Source: SAR324 cluster bacterium (GTDB lineage Bacteria > SAR324 > XYD2-FULL-50-16). From it: 11,369 bases of DNA. Made by a program: the position numbers and the translations under genes. The stretch lies in the NCBI GenBank assembly GCA_002401295.1, contig NVSR01000134.1:1-11369 (forward strand), in the 5' to 3' direction. The notes below the pieces were generated by a model. The model worked only from the letters and a program-made list of their open reading frames with translations, was not told where the DNA came from and did no database searches. Positions 1-5,914 of the stretch are shown piece by piece. Position 1 is the first letter of the stretch, and each line of letters begins with the position of its first letter.

Positions 1-50
1 AGTCCATCCCTTGGTCCCACTTCCACTATTTTAATACTTGAATCATTCAT
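1..50 (-). CDS. Hydroxymethylglutaryl-CoA lyase, N-terminal fragment (runs off the left edge)
   Basis: An ATG at 48-50 on the minus strand opens a frame that reads MNDSSIKIVEVGPRDGL up to the window edge. The VEVGPRDG stretch is the signature of the TIM-barrel HMG-CoA lyase family. Its Arg-Asp pair belongs to the active site that cleaves 3-hydroxy-3-methylglutaryl-CoA to acetoacetate and acetyl-CoA in leucine and ketone-body catabolism. Isopropylmalate and citramalate synthases carry TLRDGEQ at the equivalent place instead. An AAAGGA ribosome-binding site lies 7-8 nt upstream of the ATG, which supports this start. Only 17 codons are visible, so the rest of the enzyme cannot be checked. The gene is divergent from the MFS transporter. 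Confidence 0.75.
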   Translation of the reverse strand, partial: MNDSSIKIVEVGPRDG

Positions 51-211
51 AACGAGTTCCTTTCTGGTTCATCAGTTGCCTTAGGGAGTCCGAAGGAAAG
101 AGAGCTTTCTTCTAACTTCCTTATTGAATCAATGTCAGTTTTGTCTTTTTTGTCTAATCTGGCACGTTTCCCTTAAAAGTTAAATCTAAAAAGGTTTTTA
201 CTGCAGTCGTG

Positions 212-335
212 ATTTTATTTCCTTTCTTTTTTCAATCTACTAGATAGATTTCATAGCCTCAAGCATGAACCGTTGACAGAACTAGACAGGATTTATTTAT
301 TTCCTCTTTTCAATCTACAACGCGAAATTTATAGT
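212..335. repeat. Imperfect direct repeat, two copies about 79 bp apart
   Basis: The segments 212-256 and 291-335 share an ATTTATTTCCT-type start, a pyrimidine run, an identical TTCAATCTAC block (231-240 and 309-318) and a looser GATTTCATAG/AAATTTATAG end. The second copy is a few bases shorter in the pyrimidine run. It overlaps the proposed -10 box of the transporter promoter. This may be an old local duplication or a pair of regulator sites; the sequence alone does not decide. Confidence 0.45.
273..301 (+). promoter_or_regulatory. Candidate sigma-70 promoter for the MFS transporter
   Basis: A perfect TTGACA -35 box (273-278) is followed after 17 bp by TTTATT (296-301), which matches four of six -10 positions. 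The transcript would have a 5' leader of roughly 85-90 nt before the ATG at 395. The gene also has a good AAGG ribosome-binding site at 387-390, four bases before the ATG. Confidence 0.45.
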
Positions 336-394
336 AGCTTTTCATTAGAGGAAATAACTCCAAAAACTCTCTTTCATTTAGTCCATAAGGTTAC

Positions 395-1588
395 ATGCTT
401 GCAACTCGGATTCCTAAAAATGTCTTCCTTTTATCCTTGTGCCAAGCATTAGGGACCACAGGCAATCTCCTAGTAATGACCGTTACTGCGTTAATTGGTC
501 ATTTGCTTGCTCCACCGGAATTTGCCACTCTGCCCATTGCCTTTCAGTTTCTGGCGGCTAGTTTAGTCACCATTCCCATCTCCTATTTCATGAAGAATTG
601 GGGGCGTAAAGCAGGATTTTTCCTGGGTGCCATCTCAGGTTGTGTTGGTGCTTTAATCAATGTATTCGCAATCATCAACCATAATTTTGTGGCTTTTTGT
701 ATTGGCTCTTTCTTCTTCGGGATGATGGCCGGAATTGCTCAATTTTACCGGTATGCGGCAGTAGATAGCGCGGGAGAAGAGTATCGTAGTCAGACGATTT
801 CTTTAGTACTAGCCGGTAGCATTTTGGCTGCCCTGGTCGGACCGGAGCTGGCCAAATGGTCCAGAAATTTGGTGATGGATATTGAATTTGTGGGCACCTA
901 TCTGGTGGTTGCCTCGTTGCCTCTGCTTACCAGTCTGATTCTATTTGTCACACCGATTGCAGCTCCTTCAGAAGAAGAGAAGCAAAATTCCGGTCGAAGT
1001 CTGCCTGTTTTACTGCGTCAGGGAAGACTCTGGGTAGCTGTTTTAGGAGCAGTTGTGGGTTATGCCTCCATGACACTGTTAATGGTGGCCACACCTTTAG
1101 CCATGAGAGCCAACCACTTGGTTTTTAATGATGTTGCCTTCGTGATTCAGTGGCATGTGTTGGGCATGTATGCGCCTTCCCTAATTACCGGACATTTGAT
1201 TCGTCGTTGGGGTGTACTCAATATCATGCTGCTGGGGGCAGTCTTCGTTTCGGCTTGTATCCTAATCAATCTACAAGGGACTAGCTTGAATCACTTCTGG
1301 TGGGCACTTTTTTGCCTGGGAGTGGGATGGAACTTTTTATTCATTGGAGCAACGACCTTGTTAACCTATACCTACGAAATTGAGGAAAGGGCTAAGGTGC
1401 AGGCATTCAACGAACTCCTGGTCTTTTCTACCACTGCATTGGCTGCATTATTTTCGGGTTGGCTGCTGCATAATCTCGGTTGGGGTAGTATTAATCAACT
1501 TGTTCTTATCCCTATTGGTTTGATTACTCTATCAATTTTAGGTTTAAAAATGGCAGGGGGAGATTTAGTGGGCAAGGTTTCAACTTGA
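395..1588 (+). CDS. Major facilitator superfamily (MFS) transporter, substrate unknown
   Basis: This 397-residue inner-membrane protein is predicted to cross the membrane twelve times. Six helices fall before residue ~190 and six after ~212, split by a charged cytoplasmic loop (residues ~191-212, containing SEEEKQ), which is the usual MFS layout. The loop after helix 2 reads FMKNWGRKAG (residues 65-74), a version of MFS motif A, and a partial echo (LIRRWG) follows helix 8. Helix 4 contains an unusual QFYRYAAVD stretch. Most likely a secondary exporter or uptake carrier driven by a proton gradient. No residue identifies the substrate. The AAGG site four bases upstream supports the ATG start. 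The gene is monocistronic here, divergent from HMG-CoA lyase and convergent with sthA. Confidence 0.9.
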   Translation: MLATRIPKNVFLLSLCQALGTTGNLLVMTVTALIGHLLAPPEFATLPIAFQFLAASLVTIPISYFMKNWGRKAGFFLGAISGCVGALINVFAIINHNFVAFCIGSFFFGMMAGIAQFYRYAAVDSAGEEYRSQTISLVLAGSILAALVGPELAKWSRNLVMDIEFVGTYLVVASLPLLTSLILFVTPIAAPSEEEKQNSGRSLPVLLRQGRLWVAVLGAVVGYASMTLLMVATPLAMRANHLVFNDVAFVIQWHVLGMYAPSLITGHLIRRWGVLNIMLLGAVFVSACILINLQGTSLNHFWWALFCLGVGWNFLFIGATTLLTYTYEIEERAKVQAFNELLVFSTTALAALFSGWLLHNLGWGSINQLVLIPIGLITLSILGLKMAGGDLVGKVST

Positions 1589-1603
1589 TCAACAGGATAT
1601 AGG

Positions 1604-1678
1604 AGAACTTACAACTCCTGAGATATTGAGGAGGAGAAGGCCGGGGCGTAGCCCGGCCCTAGCATGTTGTGGAGTTCT
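1604..1678. terminator. Structured element between two convergent genes, probable bidirectional transcription barrier
   Basis: The inner hairpin 1639-1658 has a seven-base-pair all-GC stem (GGCCGGG/CCCGGCC) and a six-base loop. It is enclosed by a longer stem: AGAACT (1604-1609) pairs with AGTTCT (1673-1678), and ACAAC (1611-1615) pairs with GTTGT (1666-1670) across a small bulge. A side hairpin CTCCT/AGGAG (1615-1619, 1629-1633) can also form. On the plus strand the outer stem is followed by ATTTTA, a weak U-tract. Its place between the stop codons of two converging genes fits termination. It could also be one copy of an intergenic repeat family. Confidence 0.55.
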
Positions 1679-1681
1679 ATT

Positions 1682-3076
1682 TTATGCGAGGCGGGATAAA
1701 CCATCTCTGGCGGCCACTTTGTAGGCGGAAGAGAGGGTGGGGAAATTAAAGACGGCATCGAGGAAATACTCGATTTTTCCTTTAAAGTGCATCACCGCCT
1801 GACCAATGTGAATCAACTCAGTGGCTCCGGAACCCAGAATGTGAACGCCTAATAATTCGTGCGTTTCGCAATGGAACAGGAGTTTTAACATCCCACCTTT
1901 TTCACCCATGATCAGACCACGAGCTAAATCCCTAAACTGACAAACTCCCACTTCAAAGCAAACTTTATCTTCCATGAGTTGTTTTTCCGTCGGCCCAATG
2001 CCTGCGATCTCAGGTAGAGTGTAAATTCCAGTGGGCATTTCTCCACCCACACGAGTCATTTCCTTGCCTTGTATCGCATGCCTGGCGGCCATCCGACCTT
2101 CCTCATTGCTGACGGAAACTAGGGATGGAAAACCAATGATATCACCTACTGAGTAGATGTTGGGTACTGCTGTCTGGTAGTTATGATTCACATCCAGCTG
2201 ATTCCTGGAATTCATGGTCAAACCACATTTTTCCAAGTCCAACAAGTCAGCCGTGCCTTGTCTTCCATTCGCGTAAAGCAAGCGTGAGGCATTGATCATT
2301 CTTCCAGAGTTCAATTTGATTTGAACTTTGCCATTACGCAATTGGATGGACTCATATTGTTCCCCTAAACGCAAGACTACACCTTCACTTTGCATGAAAT
2401 AAGCAAGGGATAGGGATAATTCATGATCAATAAAATCCAGGAGAGTTCCTCGTGGGTCAATCAAATAAACCCTGGTTCCCAGTTTGGAGAAAATGGAAGC
2501 ATATTCGCAACCAATCACCCCTCCACCATAAATGGCGATATCCTTGGGGATTTCATCCAGATTGAGGATGGTATCCGAATCCAATACATATTTTCCATCA
2601 AAGCCTACATCTGGTGGGTGATAAGGACGAGTCCCTACGGCAATGATAATTTTTTCAGCTTCCACTTCTACGGCTTGTCCCGTATCTGCGGCTTCAACCA
2701 CCAAGCGTTTGGTATCCAAAAACTTGGCTTCTCCATGAATATAATGGACGCCTGCCTGCTGGTAGTTGCGCAAGATATCATCCACTCGCTTTTCCATTAC
2801 AACTTTACTTCGATGCATCAATTGCTTGATCGATACCTTGCGGTTCAAATTAATATCAAAACCACTGATCTCTTTGTTGGAGATCGAATCCACATAACGC
2901 ACAGTTTCCCAAAGGGATTTACTGGGGAGGGTTCCCGAGATCACCGAAGCGCCACCGGGGCGTCCTCCTTTTTCGATCACAGCAACACTGGCTCCTAATC
3001 TAGCAGCTTCCAGGGCAGCTTTTTCCCCCGCTGGTCCCGCACCGATCACAACGATGTCAAATTGTAATGATTTCAT
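1682..3076 (-). CDS. sthA: Soluble pyridine nucleotide transhydrogenase (Si-specific NAD(P)+ transhydrogenase)
   Basis: This 464-residue cytoplasmic flavoprotein moves hydride between NADPH and NAD+, usually draining excess NADPH. An N-terminal FAD-binding motif GAGPAG is at residues 12-17, a nucleotide-binding GGGVIG at 184-189, the second FAD motif YSVGD at 308-312, and a C-terminal dimerisation domain from ~345. The family signatures are LLYANGR (267-272 region), PTGIYTLPEI and the end FNFPTLSSAYKVAARDGL. The His and Glu of the dihydrolipoamide dehydrogenase HPTxxE motif are replaced here by Phe and Ser, as expected for SthA. Odd point: Escherichia coli SthA keeps one of the two redox cysteines of the wider family, but here both positions are non-cysteine (Ser44, Thr49). 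An AGGA site sits 3-4 bases before the ATG. Confidence 0.95.
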   Translation of the reverse strand: MKSLQFDIVVIGAGPAGEKAALEAARLGASVAVIEKGGRPGGASVISGTLPSKSLWETVRYVDSISNKEISGFDINLNRKVSIKQLMHRSKVVMEKRVDDILRNYQQAGVHYIHGEAKFLDTKRLVVEAADTGQAVEVEAEKIIIAVGTRPYHPPDVGFDGKYVLDSDTILNLDEIPKDIAIYGGGVIGCEYASIFSKLGTRVYLIDPRGTLLDFIDHELSLSLAYFMQSEGVVLRLGEQYESIQLRNGKVQIKLNSGRMINASRLLYANGRQGTADLLDLEKCGLTMNSRNQLDVNHNYQTAVPNIYSVGDIIGFPSLVSVSNEEGRMAARHAIQGKEMTRVGGEMPTGIYTLPEIAGIGPTEKQLMEDKVCFEVGVCQFRDLARGLIMGEKGGMLKLLFHCETHELLGVHILGSGATELIHIGQAVMHFKGKIEYFLDAVFNFPTLSSAYKVAARDGLSRLA

Positions 3077-3102
3077 ATTTCCTAATTAGCTCAAATTGAT
3101 AA

Positions 3103-3122
3103 TTGTGGTATTAGTACCATAA
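3103..3122. promoter_or_regulatory. Dyad symmetry upstream of sthA, candidate operator
   Basis: TTGTGGTA-TTAG-TACCATAA forms an eight-base-pair inverted repeat with one G-T wobble. It ends 26 bp before the sthA ATG, where an operator or promoter would be expected. A similar dyad (TGAGTATTCAGTACTCA) lies 25 bp before the YqgE/AlgH gene at 5873-5889. No promoter boxes near it are strong. Confidence 0.3.
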
Positions 3123-3184
3123 ACTGAGCTCTTCTCCATTAAACCTCTCGCATGAAGCAGAGCAGGCTCCCCAACAATCCGCCC

Positions 3185-4408
3185 CTACGAGGTTAGAAAG
3201 TTGATATGCTCTTTCTTTTCTACATCAATTGTTACAGTTGATACAACCAGATCCTCCTGAGACTTCATCAGCTCAGCCTCCATCTGTTCCTTCCGGTTTC
3301 GTACCAATAGGCTGGTCGATCCACTCAAGAGATCCTTGTAGCGAATTTTCAAACGGTCCATCTCCTCACAAAGTGTAGTGAGCAGTTCCACACTATCTGC
3401 ATTCTCATTTTGATTCACTGAGAAGAATCCCTCAGGGTGCAGTGCTTTTAGAGCTTTTGCGATATTTTTCTGGATCGTATTCACACTCGCTTTAGCTAAT
3501 GGCTTGGCTTGGCCCAAACGCACCACTTCCATCACAAATTTTACCAGGGTATCACGCTTCAATACATCCACCGATAAATAACCCAACAGCTTTTCAAAGC
3601 TTCCTAAAAATTCTTGGGGGACAATGAGAGTACAAGCAATGGGATTGCTCACTTCCAGGGAGTGTAAAGCCAATTTCGGGCTCTCTTTCCCTTTGCCATG
3701 GGCTTTGAGGATAAAATCAAAAGCGACCTGTAAGAATTGATGAAAGGCCGTTGCCATATCCAAGGTAAAGGCTTCTTGTGGTGGGAGGTGATATTTGACG
3801 GTCATCAAGGCTTGCCCCTCAGGCAAACGCTCTATCTTGGCAGCATTCAAAAGCCTGGAAACAGCTAGATATTTTTCCAGATAAGCATCCCAGCCTATTC
3901 CAATACGATCGATTTCCAAGATGAAGGAGATCAATGTTTGGCTGTTTACATGGCTGCTTTCGTACTTAAATAATTCCCAATGATTCTGCATTAACTCATA
4001 GATGGCATCCGCCACCTGCTTCAGAGATTCCAAGTCGTTCAGGAGCTCCGAAGTGTAATTTTCTCCCTGAATAAACTGTTCCAGTTTAATAATTTCAGTT
4101 AGAAAACTTTTTTTTCTCTCGCCAATGCCTGCGCAAATTTCCTGTTCAAACAAGCGGGGTCGTAGCTCGTCCTGAAGGAAAATATCCAGGGAATTCTGTG
4201 CAACCTGGCTACCTAAATTTTCAAAAAAGTCACCACAAATTGAATTGTAAAAGCCAAATGTATTTTGCATTAGCTTAAAAAATCCGTCACTTACTGGGAT
4301 CGTCTCATTGAACTGAGTACGAAATTCACGTAACAACACAGGTTCTCCAAATCCTAAGTCAAGTTGGGTTCCCACCCCAAGGAAATGAAGTGGGGCTGAT
4401 CGATCCAA
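3185..4408 (-). CDS. Hypothetical protein, mostly helical, family not recognised
   Basis: I do not recognise this protein. It has up to 407 residues, no signal peptide and no membrane helix, so it is probably cytoplasmic. Long amphipathic helices fill residues ~45-190. A mixed central part follows, with alternating hydrophobic stretches (MTVKYHLP at 202-209, LALHSLEV at 246-253, CTLIVP at 259-264) and helices between them. The C-terminus (~335-400) is charged and could form a coiled coil. The start is uncertain. The full frame begins at a TTG (4406-4408) with a GGA nearby. A GTG at 4337-4339, five bases after a GGAG, would give 384 residues, and the first ATG is codon 47. It lies 62 bp after ndk and 108 bp before sthA on the same strand, so co-transcription is plausible. 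Confidence 0.7.
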   Translation of the reverse strand: MDRSAPLHFLGVGTQLDLGFGEPVLLREFRTQFNETIPVSDGFFKLMQNTFGFYNSICGDFFENLGSQVAQNSLDIFLQDELRPRLFEQEICAGIGERKKSFLTEIIKLEQFIQGENYTSELLNDLESLKQVADAIYELMQNHWELFKYESSHVNSQTLISFILEIDRIGIGWDAYLEKYLAVSRLLNAAKIERLPEGQALMTVKYHLPPQEAFTLDMATAFHQFLQVAFDFILKAHGKGKESPKLALHSLEVSNPIACTLIVPQEFLGSFEKLLGYLSVDVLKRDTLVKFVMEVVRLGQAKPLAKASVNTIQKNIAKALKALHPEGFFSVNQNENADSVELLTTLCEEMDRLKIRYKDLLSGSTSLLVRNRKEQMEAELMKSQEDLVVSTVTIDVEKKEHINFLTS

Positions 4409-4470
4409 GCTTCCGGATCCCCAGGCTGCCGGAAGTTTGGTAGAAGTGTGTACTAGTAGTGACTAGAGTA

Positions 4471-4893
4471 CTAGTTTACCAGTTCCGTATCCGCGAAGAA
4501 GTAAGCGATCTCAATTTTCGCAGTCTCAGGAGCATCTGATCCGTGTACAGTATTTTCGCCAACAGAAGCAGAAAAATCTTTACGGATTGTTCCTGCATCT
4601 GCATCAGCTGGATTGGTAGCACCCATGAGCTTGCGATTCTGAGCGATAGCGTCTTCACCTTCCAGTACTGTCAAAACAACAGGACCACGAGACATAAAAG
4701 TAGTCAGCTCGTCAAAGAAAGGTCGTTCGCTGTGTACAGCATAAAAACCTTCAGCTTCTTTCTTGCTCAAGTGAACCATTTTGGTGGCTACGATTTTCAG
4801 TCCGGCTTTCTCGAAGCGGCTCAAAATGTTTCCTACTACGTTGCTCTCTACGCCATCAGGCTTAATGATGGAAAAAGTTCGTTCTACAGCCAT
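4471..4893 (-). CDS. ndk: Nucleoside diphosphate kinase
   Basis: This 140-residue cytoplasmic enzyme passes the gamma phosphate of ATP to other (d)NDPs through a phosphohistidine, balancing nucleoside triphosphate pools. All the usual active-site residues fall at their usual numbers: Lys11, Tyr51, Phe59, Arg87, Thr93, Arg104, Asn114 and the phosphorylated His117 in NTVHGSDA. The ATG at 4891-4893 is chosen because MAVERTFSIIKPDG is the standard family N-terminus and an AGG lies about six bases upstream. The frame stays open to 5019, but the added 42 residues are unlike the family. It follows the lipoprotein gene after 132 bp and precedes the hypothetical gene at 3185-4408. A candidate own promoter lies at 4940-4967. 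Confidence 0.97.
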   Translation of the reverse strand: MAVERTFSIIKPDGVESNVVGNILSRFEKAGLKIVATKMVHLSKKEAEGFYAVHSERPFFDELTTFMSRGPVVLTVLEGEDAIAQNRKLMGATNPADADAGTIRKDFSASVGENTVHGSDAPETAKIEIAYFFADTELVN

Positions 4894-4939
4894 AATATAC
4901 CTAAACCGTTGATAAAGTTTTTTGTTTAATGAATTCGGG

Positions 4940-4967
4940 TTGATAGAGTCACCGCCAGTGGTCTCAA
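4940..4967 (-). promoter_or_regulatory. Candidate promoter for ndk
   Basis: On the minus strand TTGAGA (4962-4967, five of six -35 positions) is followed after 16 bp by TATCAA (4940-4945, four of six -10 positions). This gives a leader of about 40 nt. The spacer contains CCACTGG, a block that recurs just upstream (the plus-strand copies of GCCAGTGG are at 4954-4961 and 4973-4980). That could be a regulator site or chance. Confidence 0.35.
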
Positions 4968-5025
4968 GTAAGGCCAGTGGCTTGGTGATCATCTTCTGGG
5001 CGCAACCCTGACGCCTCAAAGTCAG

Positions 5026-5652
5026 TTACTGATACTTCCATAACCCTGCCTTTCGCTGTTTGGCAAGGATTTGTGCGTTGACAAATTCCGGGTCCTGATT
5101 GGATTGCCCACGGTCAATGATATAATAGGACAAACCTTCATAGACCATCCACAAGTTGATATTACGGATCCGTCTCCCCTTTTTCGTTTGAATTGTCTGA
5201 TAGACAGTACCCCAGAATTTCCGGGCTTTTTCCTGGAACTTCAAGTCAATGATGACCTCTTGCCCGTTCAACTGATTTTCCAATCTTTGCCGGATACGGC
5301 GCTTCCATTTTTTACGGAAGCTCCTGCCTCTGGTCACTGACCCCATAGGGGTCACGTATTCCAGGCTGACTCGTAAAGTACGTTTCTTATCCTGACGATT
5401 ACTTTTGGACAAACTTTTTGCCAGAGTCGTGTAATCTTTACTTTTATCAATTTTTATCCAGATGGATTTTACGTCTTCCCCAATCTTAGTCACCGTCCCT
5501 TCAATGCGTTGAATGCGACCGGCCCGAGGAGGATAGAGCCGCTGATCCGCTTTCAGCTTTGTCTTTTTGTCCTCTCCCGGATTGCAGGCCAATAGAAAAA
5601 GGAGACTACAGTAAAAGAACCAGCGACCCCAAGCAGTGACAGGAAAGGACAT
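5026..5652 (-). CDS. Lipoprotein with a staphylococcal nuclease-like (SNase) domain
   Basis: The 208-residue precursor begins with basic and hydrophobic segments ending in a lipobox LLAC, with Cys23 as the lipidated residue. The mature protein is thus anchored in the cell envelope and probably faces the periplasm. Residues ~45-206 resemble the SNase fold. The best-matching part is the C-terminal half, NGQEVIIDL (129-137), ARKFWGTVYQ, NLWMVYEGLSYYI and the closing AKQRKAGLW. Arg144 aligns with catalytic Arg87 of staphylococcal nuclease. The catalytic Glu after VDTP appears replaced (VTPM at 100-103), so nuclease activity is doubtful. The mature region is very basic, which fits nucleic-acid or anionic polymer binding. 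I chose the ATG at 5650-5652 because GGAG lies seven bases before it; a TTG at 5665-5667 is the alternative. Confidence 0.75.
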   Translation of the reverse strand: MSFPVTAWGRWFFYCSLLFLLACNPGEDKKTKLKADQRLYPPRAGRIQRIEGTVTKIGEDVKSIWIKIDKSKDYTTLAKSLSKSNRQDKKRTLRVSLEYVTPMGSVTRGRSFRKKWKRRIRQRLENQLNGQEVIIDLKFQEKARKFWGTVYQTIQTKKGRRIRNINLWMVYEGLSYYIIDRGQSNQDPEFVNAQILAKQRKAGLWKYQ

Positions 5653-5658
5653 AGAAGT

Positions 5659-5662
5659 TCTC
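5659..5662 (-). promoter_or_regulatory. Ribosome-binding site that fixes the lipoprotein start
   Basis: GGAG on the minus strand lies seven bases before the ATG at 5650-5652. It is just downstream of the alternative TTG at 5665-5667, which has only T-rich sequence in front of it. This favours the shorter lipoprotein. Confidence 0.6.
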
Positions 5663-5676
5663 CACAAAAAATTAAG

Positions 5677-5703
5677 AAAAAAAAAGTCTCCCTCAAGGGG
5701 GGA
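5677..5703 (-). terminator. Terminator-like hairpin and T9 tract upstream of the lipoprotein gene
   Basis: On the minus strand a TCCCCC / GGGAGA stem (5698-5703 with 5687-5692, loop of five bases, one internal C-A mismatch) is followed by one C and nine T residues (5685-5677). This has the form of an intrinsic terminator, though the stem is imperfect. It points toward the lipoprotein start only 24 bp further on. It would therefore stop leftward transcripts begun in the intergenic region and could be an attenuator or the end of a short RNA. Confidence 0.4.
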
Positions 5704-5790
5704 TTAAGGTACTCAATTCATTTTTCTTGCATTCCCAAGAGAAAACCAACAAGTTGAAGCAGGAGTAAACTTCTACCACAAAACTTCGAG

Positions 5791-5802
5791 ATTAAGTATA
5801 AT
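5791..5802. promoter_or_regulatory. Symmetric -10 region, possible bidirectional promoter
   Basis: The plus strand has an exact TATAAT at 5797-5802, and the minus strand has TATACT at 5800-5795, overlapping it. Neither has a good -35 box at 16-18 bp. Overlapping -10 elements on both strands can drive divergent transcription. Here they would give a ~105-nt leader for the YqgE/AlgH gene and a ~110-nt leftward RNA that meets the terminator-like hairpin at 5677-5703. Confidence 0.35.
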
Positions 5803-5872
5803 CAACATAACATTAGCGCAGGGCAAAAAAACCACAGATGCGGGTATTGCCTGAGGTAGAATCCCACTGGTG

Positions 5873-5889
5873 TGAGTATTCAGTACTCA
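5873..5889. promoter_or_regulatory. Dyad symmetry upstream of the YqgE/AlgH gene
   Basis: TGAGTA-TTCAG-TACTCA is a perfect six-base-pair inverted repeat with a five-base loop, ending 25 bp before the ATG at 5915. Its core GTATTCAGTAC resembles GTATTAGTAC in the dyad before sthA. It may be an operator or a leader hairpin. Confidence 0.3.
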
Positions 5890-5914
5890 ACGGCCAATAA
5901 GCATAGAGACTACA

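Larger units (their letters stand above)
51..394. other. Divergent intergenic region between HMG-CoA lyase and the MFS transporter
   Basis: These 344 bp contain no convincing gene on either strand. The DNA is AT-rich and carries pyrimidine runs. It should hold the promoters for both divergent genes. I can point to a plausible rightward promoter (273-301), an imperfect direct repeat (212-256 and 291-335) and ribosome-binding sites next to each start codon. I found no good leftward promoter. A 14-codon ATG frame at 132 has no ribosome-binding site and was not called. Confidence 0.7.

Noticed and set aside
123..133. A perfect 11-bp palindrome ATTGA-A-TCAAT between the divergent genes, considered as an FNR/Crp-type or LiuR-type site
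   Set aside because: Its spacing and half-sites do not match those regulators, and a five-pair palindrome is expected by chance many times in 11 kb.
2423..2998. A 191-codon open frame on the plus strand inside sthA
   Set aside because: It is antisense to a complete, well-conserved SthA. Its translation has no recognisable domain, and it has no good ribosome-binding site.
4405..4475. A cluster of restriction-type palindromes (HindIII, BamHI and two SpeI sites) that resembles a cloning polylinker
   Set aside because: The sites are separated by ordinary sequence, do not follow a known vector order, and flow without a break into ndk and the hypothetical gene. Chance is the simpler explanation.
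4894..5019. A 42-residue N-terminal extension of ndk (frame open to 5019)
   Set aside because: The extension is unlike any Ndk. The standard N-terminus MAVERTFSIIKPDG begins at 4893 with a ribosome-binding site, and a candidate promoter lies inside the extension.
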